A stretch of 64,000 bases of DNA from Massilia endophytica (GTDB lineage: Bacteria > Pseudomonadota > Gammaproteobacteria > Burkholderiales > Burkholderiaceae_D), in contig NZ_CP088952.1 of NCBI RefSeq assembly GCF_021165955.1, positions 1,488,001 through 1,552,000 on the forward strand, read 5' to 3'. The notes beneath the pieces are model-generated. The model did no database searches. It saw nothing but the letters and a program-made list of their open reading frames with translations, and had not been told where the DNA came from. Numbering within the stretch: position 1 is the first letter of the stretch; every line of letters begins with the position of its first letter. The position numbers and the translations under genes were made by a program. Shown piece after piece: positions 9,881 through 17,284 of the stretch.

Positions 9881-9900
9881 AATATGATGAACGTCATATT
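9881..9900. promoter_or_regulatory. Palindromic operator upstream of the SDR-MFS unit
   Basis: The 20-bp sequence has perfect 7-bp arms AATATGA and TCATATT around a 6-nt centre (TGAACG). It lies 20-39 bp upstream of the SDR start. A near-identical copy, with the same centre, lies upstream of the tetR gene. AT-rich palindromes of this size are typical TetR-family sites, so it is read as the TetR operator. Confidence 0.75.
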
Positions 9901-9945
9901 TGCTTCCAAATAAAAGCCGCGCAGGAATGCACGGCCCAGTGATTG

Positions 9946-10518
9946 CTAACTGGAGTGATCGTATTGCTTGACGAGCGCGGCGGCTGTGGCCTTGAGCAGC
10001 GGCCTGGCCTGGTCGCCCAGGGCCCGCGCCAGCTGCACGGCGCCCACCATGGCGCTCACCAGGGCGAAGGCCTCTTTGGCGTTTCCGGAAGGCAGGCACT
10101 TGCGCGCGAAGGCGATCAGCGCTTCCACGCGCTGGCGCGATGCCTGCCATACCTCGTCCGGCTGGCGCGGCATGTCGGAGGCGAGGGCGGCGACCGGGCA
10201 GCCCAGGTCGGCCGCCGCCAGATGTTCGTCCGCCAGATAGGCCTCGACAAAGGCGCGCAGCGGGCTGGCGCCGCCCTCTTGCAGAGAGGCAATCCGTGCC
10301 GCAATGGCCTTGCCGCTTTGCGCCCCGGCGTGCTCGACGGCAGCGGCCAGGAGGGCGTCGCGCGACTTGAAGTGGGCGTAGAAGCCGCCATGGGTCAGGC
10401 CCGCCTCCTTCATGACGTCGGCCACGCCGACCCCCGCATACCCCTGGCGCCGCACGGCGCGCGAGGCGGCGTCCAGAATGCGTTCATGCGAAAGTTCGCG
10501 GCGGTTGGTGGTGCTCAT
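9946..10518 (-). CDS. TetR/AcrR family transcriptional repressor
   Basis: This 190-residue regulator has an N-terminal helix-turn-helix (about 10-55, with ILDAASRAV, GVADVMKEAGLTHGGFYAHF) typical of TetR proteins and a C-terminal all-helical ligand domain. The C-terminal part resembles the TetR_C group found next to SDR and oxidoreductase genes. Matching palindromes lie upstream of its own start and upstream of the downstream SDR gene, so autoregulation plus repression of the SDR-MFS unit is inferred. The inducer cannot be read from sequence. Confidence 0.92.
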   Translation of the reverse strand: MSTTNRRELSHERILDAASRAVRRQGYAGVGVADVMKEAGLTHGGFYAHFKSRDALLAAAVEHAGAQSGKAIAARIASLQEGGASPLRAFVEAYLADEHLAAADLGCPVAALASDMPRQPDEVWQASRQRVEALIAFARKCLPSGNAKEAFALVSAMVGAVQLARALGDQARPLLKATAAALVKQYDHSS

Positions 10519-10536
10519 GATCCGGGTCCGGTCTGA

Positions 10537-10570
10537 AATATGATGAACGTAATATTATACCCGTCATATT
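10537..10570. promoter_or_regulatory. TetR operator region between tetR and the small membrane protein gene
   Basis: The site at 10537-10556 has arms AATATGA and TAATATT around the same TGAACG centre as the SDR operator. A further half-site CGTCATATT follows at 10562-10570, and together with AATATTA at 10551 it forms a second overlapping imperfect palindrome. The position just upstream of tetR fits autorepression. The divergent gene at 10650 may also be affected. Confidence 0.7.
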
Positions 10571-10649
10571 GAAAGTCAAGGACTTTGTGCGGGCAGGCTG
10601 CCGTGCTAAAGTAAATTCAAGCGGGCTTCGACAGGGGAAAGGAAGAGTT

Positions 10650-10943
10650 ATGGGAAACAGCGTGAGCGCGCCCGGCACAGGCGCGCGCAACTTCATCCGC
10701 ATTCTCGTCGTCACCGCGGCCATTCTCCTGGTGCCGCTGGTTGCGATGCAGTTCACCAGCGAGGTGAACTGGGGCGTGGGCGACTTCATCGTCGCCGCCG
10801 GCCTGCTGATCGGCGCCGGTCTCGCCTACGAACTGGCGGCGCGGCGTGTCCAGAACCCCCGGCAGCGGGTGTTCGTCGCCATCGGTGTCACGGGCGTACT
10901 GCTGCTGGTGTGGGCCGAGCTGGCGGTGGGCATCTTCCATTGA
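10650..10943 (+). CDS. Small three-helix membrane protein
   Basis: This 97-residue protein has hydrophobic segments at about 15-33, 45-60 and 75-95. The motif VNWGVGDFIVAAGLLIGAG between helices 1 and 2 recurs in small uncharacterised membrane proteins of proteobacteria. The ATG at 10650 is chosen because GGAAGAG precedes it; upstream in-frame codons run into the operator region. Function is unknown. It is divergent from tetR and followed by a hairpin terminator. Confidence 0.75.
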   Translation: MGNSVSAPGTGARNFIRILVVTAAILLVPLVAMQFTSEVNWGVGDFIVAAGLLIGAGLAYELAARRVQNPRQRVFVAIGVTGVLLLVWAELAVGIFH

Positions 10944-10964
10944 AGCGCCAAGTGTGTAAAGAAC

Positions 10965-10989
10965 CGCCATCCCAAAGGACGGCGTTTTT
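10965..10989 (+). terminator. Rho-independent terminator after the small membrane protein gene
   Basis: Arms CGCCATCC and GGACGGCG (one mismatch) enclose a CAAA loop and are followed by TTTTT. The hairpin lies 21 nt after the stop of the upstream gene and could also serve the convergent gene ending at 11031. Confidence 0.7.
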
Positions 10990-11030
10990 CTACACTGCGA
11001 AGAAGGCGAAAACGTGGGCGACGAACGGTC

Positions 11031-12197
11031 TTATCTGAAGATTTCACCAATGCCAATATTGCTGGCTGGGCTGCCGATAATTTCAATGGTGTGAGATTCC
11101 TGCGTTACGTGTGCAGTGGGCATCTCATGTAGGGCGGCAGTATCCGGGTAGGTCAGCCAATTCCACCAGTCCCATGGACGCCCGTCGCCTCCCGGCTCAT
11201 CTTTCAAATTGTGGTGGAGAATGTAGGCGCCAGACCGTTCACCCGCCCAGAAGCACTTGTCTCCGACGGTGATGTGTTGGACGCTGATTCTGCCAACGGC
11301 ATCGACGGCGACGATAAGTTCCCATCGCATGATCGGACCGTCGTCGGTATCAATGCGGACGGGCACCTTGAGACCTAAAAGCTTTGGCGCTACAACCAAT
11401 CCATCCGGCGTTGGGATAGGTGCGGAACTGGAACAGACAAGGGTGATGCCGCTTTCCGTGGCGATGCGGTATCCATCAGCCATCTTCCGTTTGGAAAAGC
11501 TGACTGAGCCAATCCCGGGTGCAAGACTTGCCTGATCGCTGAGCTCGAGCTTGTCGCCGACAATTACATCGCCTGCCTTGAGTCCACCGGGAAGATGGGA
11601 AGAAACCTCTACGCAGCCGCCGCTGCCATATTCGGGCGTGTAATCCGGCGCGCCTCCATCCCAGCGATCACCAATCTCTGTCGTACCCCAAGGTGTTCGC
11701 TGTTCCCAATAATTGTTGTCGTTGGTGTGCGTAGTCGGGTTGCTTGATTCTGGAAGGCCGGCGTGGTCGTGATTGTGTCGCTGCGGTTCGCCAAGATCTT
11801 CCGCAACCGAGTTTTCAATATTGATGGCATAGGCTTCGGCATCGGTGCCATAAGTGGCGTTGGGTTCGCGCCGATGCTCGGCATACCATGGGTCGGTTGC
11901 GTGCGCACCTTCATGCAGGAGACCCAAGGCGGCCGACTGAATTCCTTCGACTCCGCCGCCGTAATTACTCCGTACCGCCAGCGCCGAATCCGGATCCCAG
12001 TAAATGGTATGCGTACGTGAGTCGTAACGGTCGTTCCCGTCATGGATGATCGAAATCTTTACGCCACTTTCCTGCATTGTTCGCAAAACAGGCATGGCGT
12101 TGTGGGCGCTCCGTTCGAGGTAGTCGAGGGAGAGATTGAGCTTTTCGATGTCAGCGCGGCTCGCATTCAGCACCCTGAAGTTGGCAGCAGTAGGCAT
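11031..12197 (-). CDS. HExxH protein (M91/NleD-like) with Hint-like C-terminal half; candidate toxin
   Basis: This 388-residue protein has two visible parts. Residues about 40-150 carry HEGAH (95-99, an HExxH zinc site), preceded by TIYWDPDSAL and followed by AEAYAINIENSVAEDLGEP. The spacing of helix, acidic residue and ENxxxxxLG resembles peptidase family M91 (NleD-type) domains of secreted effectors. Residues about 195-330 begin with GCVEVSS, contain SGITLVCSSSAPIPTPDG and end with AYILHHN; a Cys at the start and His-Asn at the end resemble Hint (intein/hedgehog-type) folds. No signal peptide is seen. Its GC is lower than its neighbours. A secreted small protein is encoded 27 nt upstream on the same strand. 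Toxin function is inferred; family calls are from motif reading only. Confidence 0.6.
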   Translation of the reverse strand: MPTAANFRVLNASRADIEKLNLSLDYLERSAHNAMPVLRTMQESGVKISIIHDGNDRYDSRTHTIYWDPDSALAVRSNYGGGVEGIQSAALGLLHEGAHATDPWYAEHRREPNATYGTDAEAYAINIENSVAEDLGEPQRHNHDHAGLPESSNPTTHTNDNNYWEQRTPWGTTEIGDRWDGGAPDYTPEYGSGGCVEVSSHLPGGLKAGDVIVGDKLELSDQASLAPGIGSVSFSKRKMADGYRIATESGITLVCSSSAPIPTPDGLVVAPKLLGLKVPVRIDTDDGPIMRWELIVAVDAVGRISVQHITVGDKCFWAGERSGAYILHHNLKDEPGGDGRPWDWWNWLTYPDTAALHEMPTAHVTQESHTIEIIGSPASNIGIGEIFR

Positions 12198-12224
12198 GAC
12201 GATCCTCTTCGAGGAGATGGCACA

Positions 12225-12755
12225 TCAGTGATTGCAAGTCGCGCCCGCTGCATGAGCCGCCTGCTTTGATCGGAGGCTCCATTTGCGAAGTTCATCGGGA
12301 AGGCTGCCAGCGAGGACCAGCGGCACGCCATTGAGGGCGCCGTTGACATATTCCCTTCCCAAGCTCTCTTCCATCGTTAGGTAGACTGGTGCGCCGCTTC
12401 TGAAGTTGAAGACGATCCCGTTGCGCACGTCGCGCATTGGTATTGCCGTCTTCGCTGCAAACACGCTTTGCTCAACTAGCCTGACGAGGTCAGTGAGCTC
12501 TGACCGATCCTTTGTCCGATACGTGCAGGCCTGCGACCACATGGTCGTTTCGTCCAAAGCGAAGCGGTAGGAGACCTCGACTGGGATCAAGCCCACCTTA
12601 GCCTCGGTAGCTTCCTCTAACTTCAGATCTGAAAGCGAAGTCATCGCAGATTGTCCTTTTGCTGGCAAAACAAGCAAAGCCGCCGCGCACCAGACCCATA
12701 CCGCGAGACAGGAAAAGCAAGGTGGGACAGCACTGCGTTTCATTTTCGCGCTCAT
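12225..12755 (-). CDS. Exported protein of unknown function, possible immunity partner
   Basis: This 176-residue protein starts with a signal-peptide-like segment: Lys/Arg at 4-7, a hydrophobic stretch at about 16-32 and a possible cleavage after AKGQSA. The rest is mixed alpha/beta with no motif I recognise; three cysteines remain after the signal region or near its end. It is the upstream gene of a pair with the HExxH protein, 27 nt apart, and shares its lower GC. A periplasmic immunity or accessory role is suggested by position only. Confidence 0.6.
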   Translation of the reverse strand: MSAKMKRSAVPPCFSCLAVWVWCAAALLVLPAKGQSAMTSLSDLKLEEATEAKVGLIPVEVSYRFALDETTMWSQACTYRTKDRSELTDLVRLVEQSVFAAKTAIPMRDVRNGIVFNFRSGAPVYLTMEESLGREYVNGALNGVPLVLAGSLPDELRKWSLRSKQAAHAAGATCNH

Positions 12756-12812
12756 GTGGCAGTCAGCGTTGTAGTACTTTATGTAATATTGACATTAACG
12801 TATTGATGGTTC

Positions 12813-13586
12813 TCAAAACGAGCAGGCAGCGTGCTGGCGGTACTCCTTGGGCGTCATTCCCATAGCGGTCTTGAAGGCCGTGGCGAAGTTGCCGCCGTTG
12901 TTGTAGCCGGTGAGCATGGCGATCTCCTGAATATCCAGTTCCGTCGTTTCGAGCAGGCTGCGGGCGCGCTCGAGACGTGTGCTGCGCGCGAACTCGGCGA
13001 TGCTCATGCCGGTCTGCTCGCGGAACATCGGCGACAGCTTTTCGCGGTAGCTGCCCACCTGCCTCGCTATCTCCGCCACGGGCGGCAGGTCCGCCAGGGA
13101 CTCGCGGATGAAGCGCTTGGCCGCGGTGACGCGCACGTCCTCCTGCGCAGCCGGAGGAGGAGGGGGCGCCGCGGGAGCGCGCCGCTGGTCCAGGCGCTCG
13201 GCCAGCGTCAGGTGGATCTGCATGCGCGCCGAGAGCTCCGCGACCGAATAGGGCTTGGTCACATAGTCCACGCCGCCCACCGTCAGCCCCTTGGTGCGCT
13301 CGTGCGCCTCCGTGGCGCCGCTCAGGAAGATGACAGGGATATGATGGGTCGCCGCATTCGCCTTCAGCAGGCGGCATACGGTCAGGCCGTCCATGTCGGG
13401 CATGCGCACATCGAGCAGGATCAGGTCGGGCACTCCCGCCTGCGCCAGCTCATAGCCTTGCGAGCCGCTGCGGGCAGAATCGAAGTGGTACTGCCGCCGC
13501 CCCAGCGCTTCCATGAGCAGGCATTGTTCGAAGTTGGAATCATCAATGATCAGGATGTGTTTTCGTGGCCTAAGGAAGTCGTGCAT
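12813..13586 (-). CDS. Response regulator with AraC-type DNA-binding domain
   Basis: Residues about 10-125 form a receiver domain with acidic residues IIDD (13-16), phospho-acceptor Asp59 in LILLDVRMPD and the conserved Lys in TKPY (about 112). After a Pro/Ala-rich linker, residues about 155-250 form two AraC helix-turn-helix motifs, with LDIQEIAMLTGYNNGGNFATAF near the second. No sensor kinase gene is adjacent. It is transcribed away from the injection-system operon across a 304-bp gap, which makes it the best local candidate for eCIS control, though this is inference. Confidence 0.92.
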   Translation of the reverse strand: MHDFLRPRKHILIIDDSNFEQCLLMEALGRRQYHFDSARSGSQGYELAQAGVPDLILLDVRMPDMDGLTVCRLLKANAATHHIPVIFLSGATEAHERTKGLTVGGVDYVTKPYSVAELSARMQIHLTLAERLDQRRAPAAPPPPPAAQEDVRVTAAKRFIRESLADLPPVAEIARQVGSYREKLSPMFREQTGMSIAEFARSTRLERARSLLETTELDIQEIAMLTGYNNGGNFATAFKTAMGMTPKEYRQHAACSF

Positions 13587-13890
13587 CGGGTTTCGTACAT
13601 CTACTGTTTGGACAAAACTGGCAGCGCACCCAGCGCAAAAAAATCTCTGCCGCCAGAACCTTTTTCTCTTTTTTTAAACGTCTGATTTTTATCGCTCGCC
13701 GATAATCGTCCCGACCCTGTCGTGTGCCCACACAGGCCGGTGCGCCGCGGGTCGCCTAGCAATGCGCAAGTCACTGCTGGCTCGATGTTGGCGCCCTGAT
13801 TTGCCGCGAGAACCTATCTATGTAACATGGGCGCGCGCGGCTGGCAAGGCATACATAAACTGCTCTTTTGAAGTAGTGGAGAGATTGCAT
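13587..13890. other. Intergenic control region between the response regulator and eCIS operon
   Basis: This 304-bp gene-free stretch separates the divergent regulator and sheath genes. It contains T-rich and A-rich tracts (about 13640-13690), clearly lower in GC than the flanks, then GC-rich sequence. In-frame codons exist upstream of the sheath start, but their translation does not resemble a sheath N-terminus. The region should hold both promoters. I see no tRNA or convincing terminator in it. Confidence 0.6.
13801..13828 (+). promoter_or_regulatory. Candidate sigma70 promoter for the eCIS operon
   Basis: TTGCCG at 13801-13806 and TAACAT at 13823-13828 are separated by 16 bp, which would start transcription about 55 nt upstream of the sheath ATG. 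The match is moderate, and another GATAAT lies at 13701-13706 without a good -35, so this is a weak call. Confidence 0.3.
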
Positions 13891-15456
13891 ATGGCAGCAG
13901 CTCAGTACCAGACACCCGGCGTGTACGTGGTCGAACAGGATGGCTTCTCCAGTTCGGTCGTGCAGGTGCCCACCGCCGTCCCCGTCTTTATCGGTTTCAC
14001 CGAAGTGGCGGCAAACGGCAACCAGGACCTTACCAACGTGGCCATGCCGATTTCCTCGATGGCCGAGTTCCAGAAGTATTACGCGGGCCCGAACGGCGGC
14101 GCGCCGCAGCCGCAGTTCACCTACGCGAAGGGCTCCACGACCATGCCGCCGCTGTCGACGGTGGCCGCCGGTCTGCGCTTCAACCTCTATTACAGCCTCA
14201 TGATGTTCTTTAACAACGGCGGCGGCCGTTGCTACATCATGTCCATCGGCAGCTACACCCAGGCGAACACCAACGGCACCTCGGCGGGCGACTACACGAC
14301 GGCGCTCCTCAACCTGGTGAAGTATCTGGAACCGACCATGGTCGTGGCGCCGGATACCATGCTCCTGTCCTGGGCAGACTGGGAAACGGTGTCGCTGTCG
14401 ATCCTTGAGCACTGCGAATCGATGCAGAGCCGTGTGGCGATCTTCGACGTGTGGAACGGCTATCTCCCGGCCGACGGTACGCCGCAGGACCCGGTCAACG
14501 GCGCCGGCGACGGCAAGAGCGGCTTCTATCCGATCTCCAGCCTGGGCGAGGACTTCAACAAGTACGGCATCGCCTACTACCCGTGGGTGAACACCACCCT
14601 GGTCAGCCAGAGCTCCCTGAACTACACCTGGTTCACGGCGGCCAGCCTGGCGACACTGCAGGCCGACATGACGACCGAGGCCACGACGGTGCTCGGCATG
14701 AGCGGCACCCAGCTGCAGCAATACCAGAGCCAGTGCATCCAGGCCATGGTGGTGCCGCCGGTGCCCAATCCGCCGAACGACCCGACCGGCATGATCGGCA
14801 TGAACACCATCCACCGCATGGCCATGACGGTGTCGCCGCTGTACCAGCAGGCCATGACCGACCTGGCAACGAGCGTGAACCTGATGCCGACGGCCGGCGG
14901 CATGGCGGGCGTCTATACCCGCAACGACAATGCCTTTGGCGTATTCCAGGCGCCCGCCAACACCACCATCGTGTCCGCCATCTCGCCGGCGGTCAACCTG
15001 TCGGACTCGGAGCAGGGCGCGCTGAACCTGCCGCTGAACGGCGTGGCCATCAACGCCATCCGCACCTTCCCCAACACCGGCCTGCTGGTATGGGGCGCGC
15101 GCACCATGGCGGGCAACAGCGACGACTGGCGCTACGTCAGCGTGCGCCGCACCATGATCATGCTGGAACAGTCGATCAAGGCGGCGATGCAGGCCTATGT
15201 GTTCCAGGCCAACGACAACCTGACCTGGGTGGCGATCAACAGCACCATCACCAACTTCCTGACTTCGCAGTGGAAGGCCGGTGCGCTGGTGGGCTCCAAG
15301 CCTTCGGAAGCTTTCACCGTGGCCGTGGGCCTCGGCCAGACCATGACGGGCGAGGATATCCTGCAGGGCTACCTGCGCGTACAGGTGCAAGTGGCTGTCG
15401 TGCGTCCGGCTGAATTCATCGTGCTGACCTTCCAGCAGATGATGCAGACTTCCTGA
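13891..15456 (+). CDS. eCIS contractile sheath protein (Afp2-4/Pvc2-4 type)
   Basis: This 521-residue protein is homologous to phage and eCIS tail sheaths. It begins with the typical YQTPGVYVVEQD block, and the C-terminal half carries the conserved sheath core (about 400-520, ending EFIVLTFQQMMQTS). The ATG at 13891 is chosen over upstream in-frame starts because GGAGAG lies 7 nt before it and the sheath motif begins at residue 6. It polymerises around the inner tube and contracts on firing. Afp and PVC loci have three sheath genes; this locus has one. Confidence 0.95.
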   Translation: MAAAQYQTPGVYVVEQDGFSSSVVQVPTAVPVFIGFTEVAANGNQDLTNVAMPISSMAEFQKYYAGPNGGAPQPQFTYAKGSTTMPPLSTVAAGLRFNLYYSLMMFFNNGGGRCYIMSIGSYTQANTNGTSAGDYTTALLNLVKYLEPTMVVAPDTMLLSWADWETVSLSILEHCESMQSRVAIFDVWNGYLPADGTPQDPVNGAGDGKSGFYPISSLGEDFNKYGIAYYPWVNTTLVSQSSLNYTWFTAASLATLQADMTTEATTVLGMSGTQLQQYQSQCIQAMVVPPVPNPPNDPTGMIGMNTIHRMAMTVSPLYQQAMTDLATSVNLMPTAGGMAGVYTRNDNAFGVFQAPANTTIVSAISPAVNLSDSEQGALNLPLNGVAINAIRTFPNTGLLVWGARTMAGNSDDWRYVSVRRTMIMLEQSIKAAMQAYVFQANDNLTWVAINSTITNFLTSQWKAGALVGSKPSEAFTVAVGLGQTMTGEDILQGYLRVQVQVAVVRPAEFIVLTFQQMMQTS

Positions 15457-15497
15457 TCCGAATCCCAGAACAATCGCCAAGTTAAGGAGAGAAAGAC

Positions 15498-15950
15498 ATG
15501 GCAGGTGGAACTCAAGACCCATCCGTTTGGCCGCTACCCAAGTTTCAGTTTTCCGTGAACATGAACGGGCAGACGGTCTCGTTCCAGGAAGTGACGGGAC
15601 TCGACATCGAAGCGCAGATCATCGAATACCGCGCAGGCGATTCGCCCGCATGGTCCACGGTGAAAATGCCGGGCATCCGCAAGTTCGGCAACGTCACCTT
15701 CAAGAAGGGCATCTTCGTGCACGACAACCGCTTCTGGACCTGGTTCGACACCATCAAGATGAACACGGTGCCGCGCACGCCGCTCACCATTTCGCTGCTG
15801 GACCAGACCGGCCAGGCCACCATGGTCTGGACCCTGGCCAACGCCTGGCCCACCAAGATCACCGGCACCGACCTCAAGTCGGACGGTAACGAGGTGGCGG
15901 TCGAATCCATCGAAGTGGCCCACGAAGGCCTGACCATCGCCAATCCCTGA
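15498..15950 (+). CDS. eCIS inner tube protein 1 (gp19/Afp1 type)
   Basis: This 150-residue member of the phage T4 gp19-like tube family shows the usual features: FQFSVNMNGQTVSFQEVTGL near the N-terminus, an IEYRAG loop, and KFGNVTFKKGIF leading into beta strands. It forms hexameric rings stacked inside the sheath. TAAGGAGAG upstream of the ATG is a strong ribosome site, fitting the high copy number needed. Confidence 0.93.
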   Translation: MAGGTQDPSVWPLPKFQFSVNMNGQTVSFQEVTGLDIEAQIIEYRAGDSPAWSTVKMPGIRKFGNVTFKKGIFVHDNRFWTWFDTIKMNTVPRTPLTISLLDQTGQATMVWTLANAWPTKITGTDLKSDGNEVAVESIEVAHEGLTIANP

Positions 15951-15958
15951 GTTCAGCG

Positions 15959-16438
15959 ATGACGGTGTATTACCCGCCCGTCAGTTTCTATTTCACGGTC
16001 GATATCGTGGACCTGGGAACGGCGGGCGACTCCAGCTTCATGGAAGTGCAGGGGCTGCAGGCGGAACGCGACATCCTCGAAATCAAGGAGGGCGGCGAGA
16101 ACCGCTTCAGCCACCGGCTTCCGGACCGCGCCAAGTACGGCAACCTGATTCTGAAGCGCGGCGTGCTCCTGCCCACTTCCGGCTTCGGCAGCTGGTGCAA
16201 GGGCGTGCTGGAGTCGAACTTCGATACGCCCATCAGCAGCACCACGATACTGCTCTCGCTGCTCGACGCGAACGGAAACCCGCTGCTGTCCTGGAACTTC
16301 ATCGGCGCCTGGCCGGTGAAGTGGAGCGTGTCGGACCTGGGGGCGGACAAAAGCGAGCTGGCCGTGGAATCGATGGAGCTGGCCTACAACTATTTCATCA
16401 AGGCGCCCGGCAAGCCGCAGCAGGCGCCGGCCAACTGA
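15959..16438 (+). CDS. eCIS inner tube protein 2 (Afp5 type)
   Basis: This 159-residue paralogue of the preceding tube protein has FYFTVDIVD, FMEVQGLQAE, a KYGNLILKRGVL block and a C-terminal ELAVESMELAYNYF segment. It begins 8 nt after the first tube gene. In Afp/PVC particles this type forms the specialised tube ring contacting the baseplate; that role is inferred by family and order. Confidence 0.9.
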   Translation: MTVYYPPVSFYFTVDIVDLGTAGDSSFMEVQGLQAERDILEIKEGGENRFSHRLPDRAKYGNLILKRGVLLPTSGFGSWCKGVLESNFDTPISSTTILLSLLDANGNPLLSWNFIGAWPVKWSVSDLGADKSELAVESMELAYNYFIKAPGKPQQAPAN

Positions 16439-16447
16439 GGGGACAAG

Positions 16448-16609
16448 ATGCCGATCGAAATCCGCGAACTGGTGATCAAGGCCAGCGTCACCCCGGCGCA
16501 AGGCGATACCCGCCTGCCCGCGGCCGTGCTGGCGCAGCTGCGCCAGGAACTGGTGAGGGAGTGCACGGAGCGCGTGCTGGAGCAGCTGGCCCTGTCCGAC
16601 CGCCGCTAG
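16448..16609 (+). CDS. Small DUF5908-type eCIS protein (Afp6 position)
   Basis: This 53-residue gene begins MPIEIRELVIKASV, the start typical of DUF5908 proteins found between the tube and LysM genes of eCIS loci. The C-terminal half is predicted helical (LAQLRQELVRECTERVLEQL). It begins 9 nt after the tube-2 stop with AGGGGACA upstream, and ends 12 nt before the next gene. It is easily missed because of its size. Exact structural role is unknown. Confidence 0.85.
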   Translation: MPIEIRELVIKASVTPAQGDTRLPAAVLAQLRQELVRECTERVLEQLALSDRR

Positions 16610-16621
16610 CACGGGAAAGCC

Positions 16622-17284
16622 ATGACGCTCAAGAAGCTCACCATCATCGCCTATGCCGATCCTGGCTTCAGCCAGAAGGTTGGCGACTATTCGGTGCAGA
16701 TCAACCCGGAATCGTACCGGCAGACGCACAGCACCCAGTACACGGATAACGACTCCACCGATACGGCGGGCGTCACCACCAAGTTCTACGTGCAGGACCC
16801 GCAGAAGCTCACGTTCGACTTCTATCTCGATGCGACAGGGGTGGTGCAGCCCTCCATCACGAGCGTGGCGACGGAGATCTCCAACTTCAAGACGGTGGCG
16901 TATTCCTACAACGGCACCATCCACGCGCCGAACTACCTGGAGATCGTGTGGGGCAACGGCGTATCGTTCAACTGCCGCCTCACCAGCCTGGATATCGACT
17001 ACACGCTGTTCCAGTCGGACGGCACGCCGGTGCGCGCGAAGCTCAGCGTCGGTTTCGAGGAATACCTGTCGCCGCAGGAGATCGCGCAGCGCGCCAACAA
17101 GAGCTCTCCCGACCTGACGCACGCCCGCGTGGTGCAGGGCGGCGACACGCTGCCCAATATGTGCTTCCAGATCTACGGCGATCCCAAGCACTATCCCGGC
17201 GTGGCGGCCTACAACGAGCTCGATAACTTCCGTGCGCTGCAGAGCGGCATGGTGCTGTATTTTCCTCCGCTGGCCCAGACATGA
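16622..17284 (+). CDS. LysM-type baseplate/tube-associated protein (Afp7)
   Basis: This 220-residue protein has a beta-rich N-terminal domain that starts with LKKLTIIAYADPGF and includes FYVQDPQKLTFDFYLDATG. It ends in a LysM-like module (about 165-215: VVQGGDTLPNMCFQIYGDP, then YNELDNFRALQSG). This is the Afp7/gp53-like arrangement, linking tube and spike to the baseplate. Its stop overlaps the start of the spike gene by 4 nt (ATGA). Confidence 0.9.
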   Translation: MTLKKLTIIAYADPGFSQKVGDYSVQINPESYRQTHSTQYTDNDSTDTAGVTTKFYVQDPQKLTFDFYLDATGVVQPSITSVATEISNFKTVAYSYNGTIHAPNYLEIVWGNGVSFNCRLTSLDIDYTLFQSDGTPVRAKLSVGFEEYLSPQEIAQRANKSSPDLTHARVVQGGDTLPNMCFQIYGDPKHYPGVAAYNELDNFRALQSGMVLYFPPLAQT

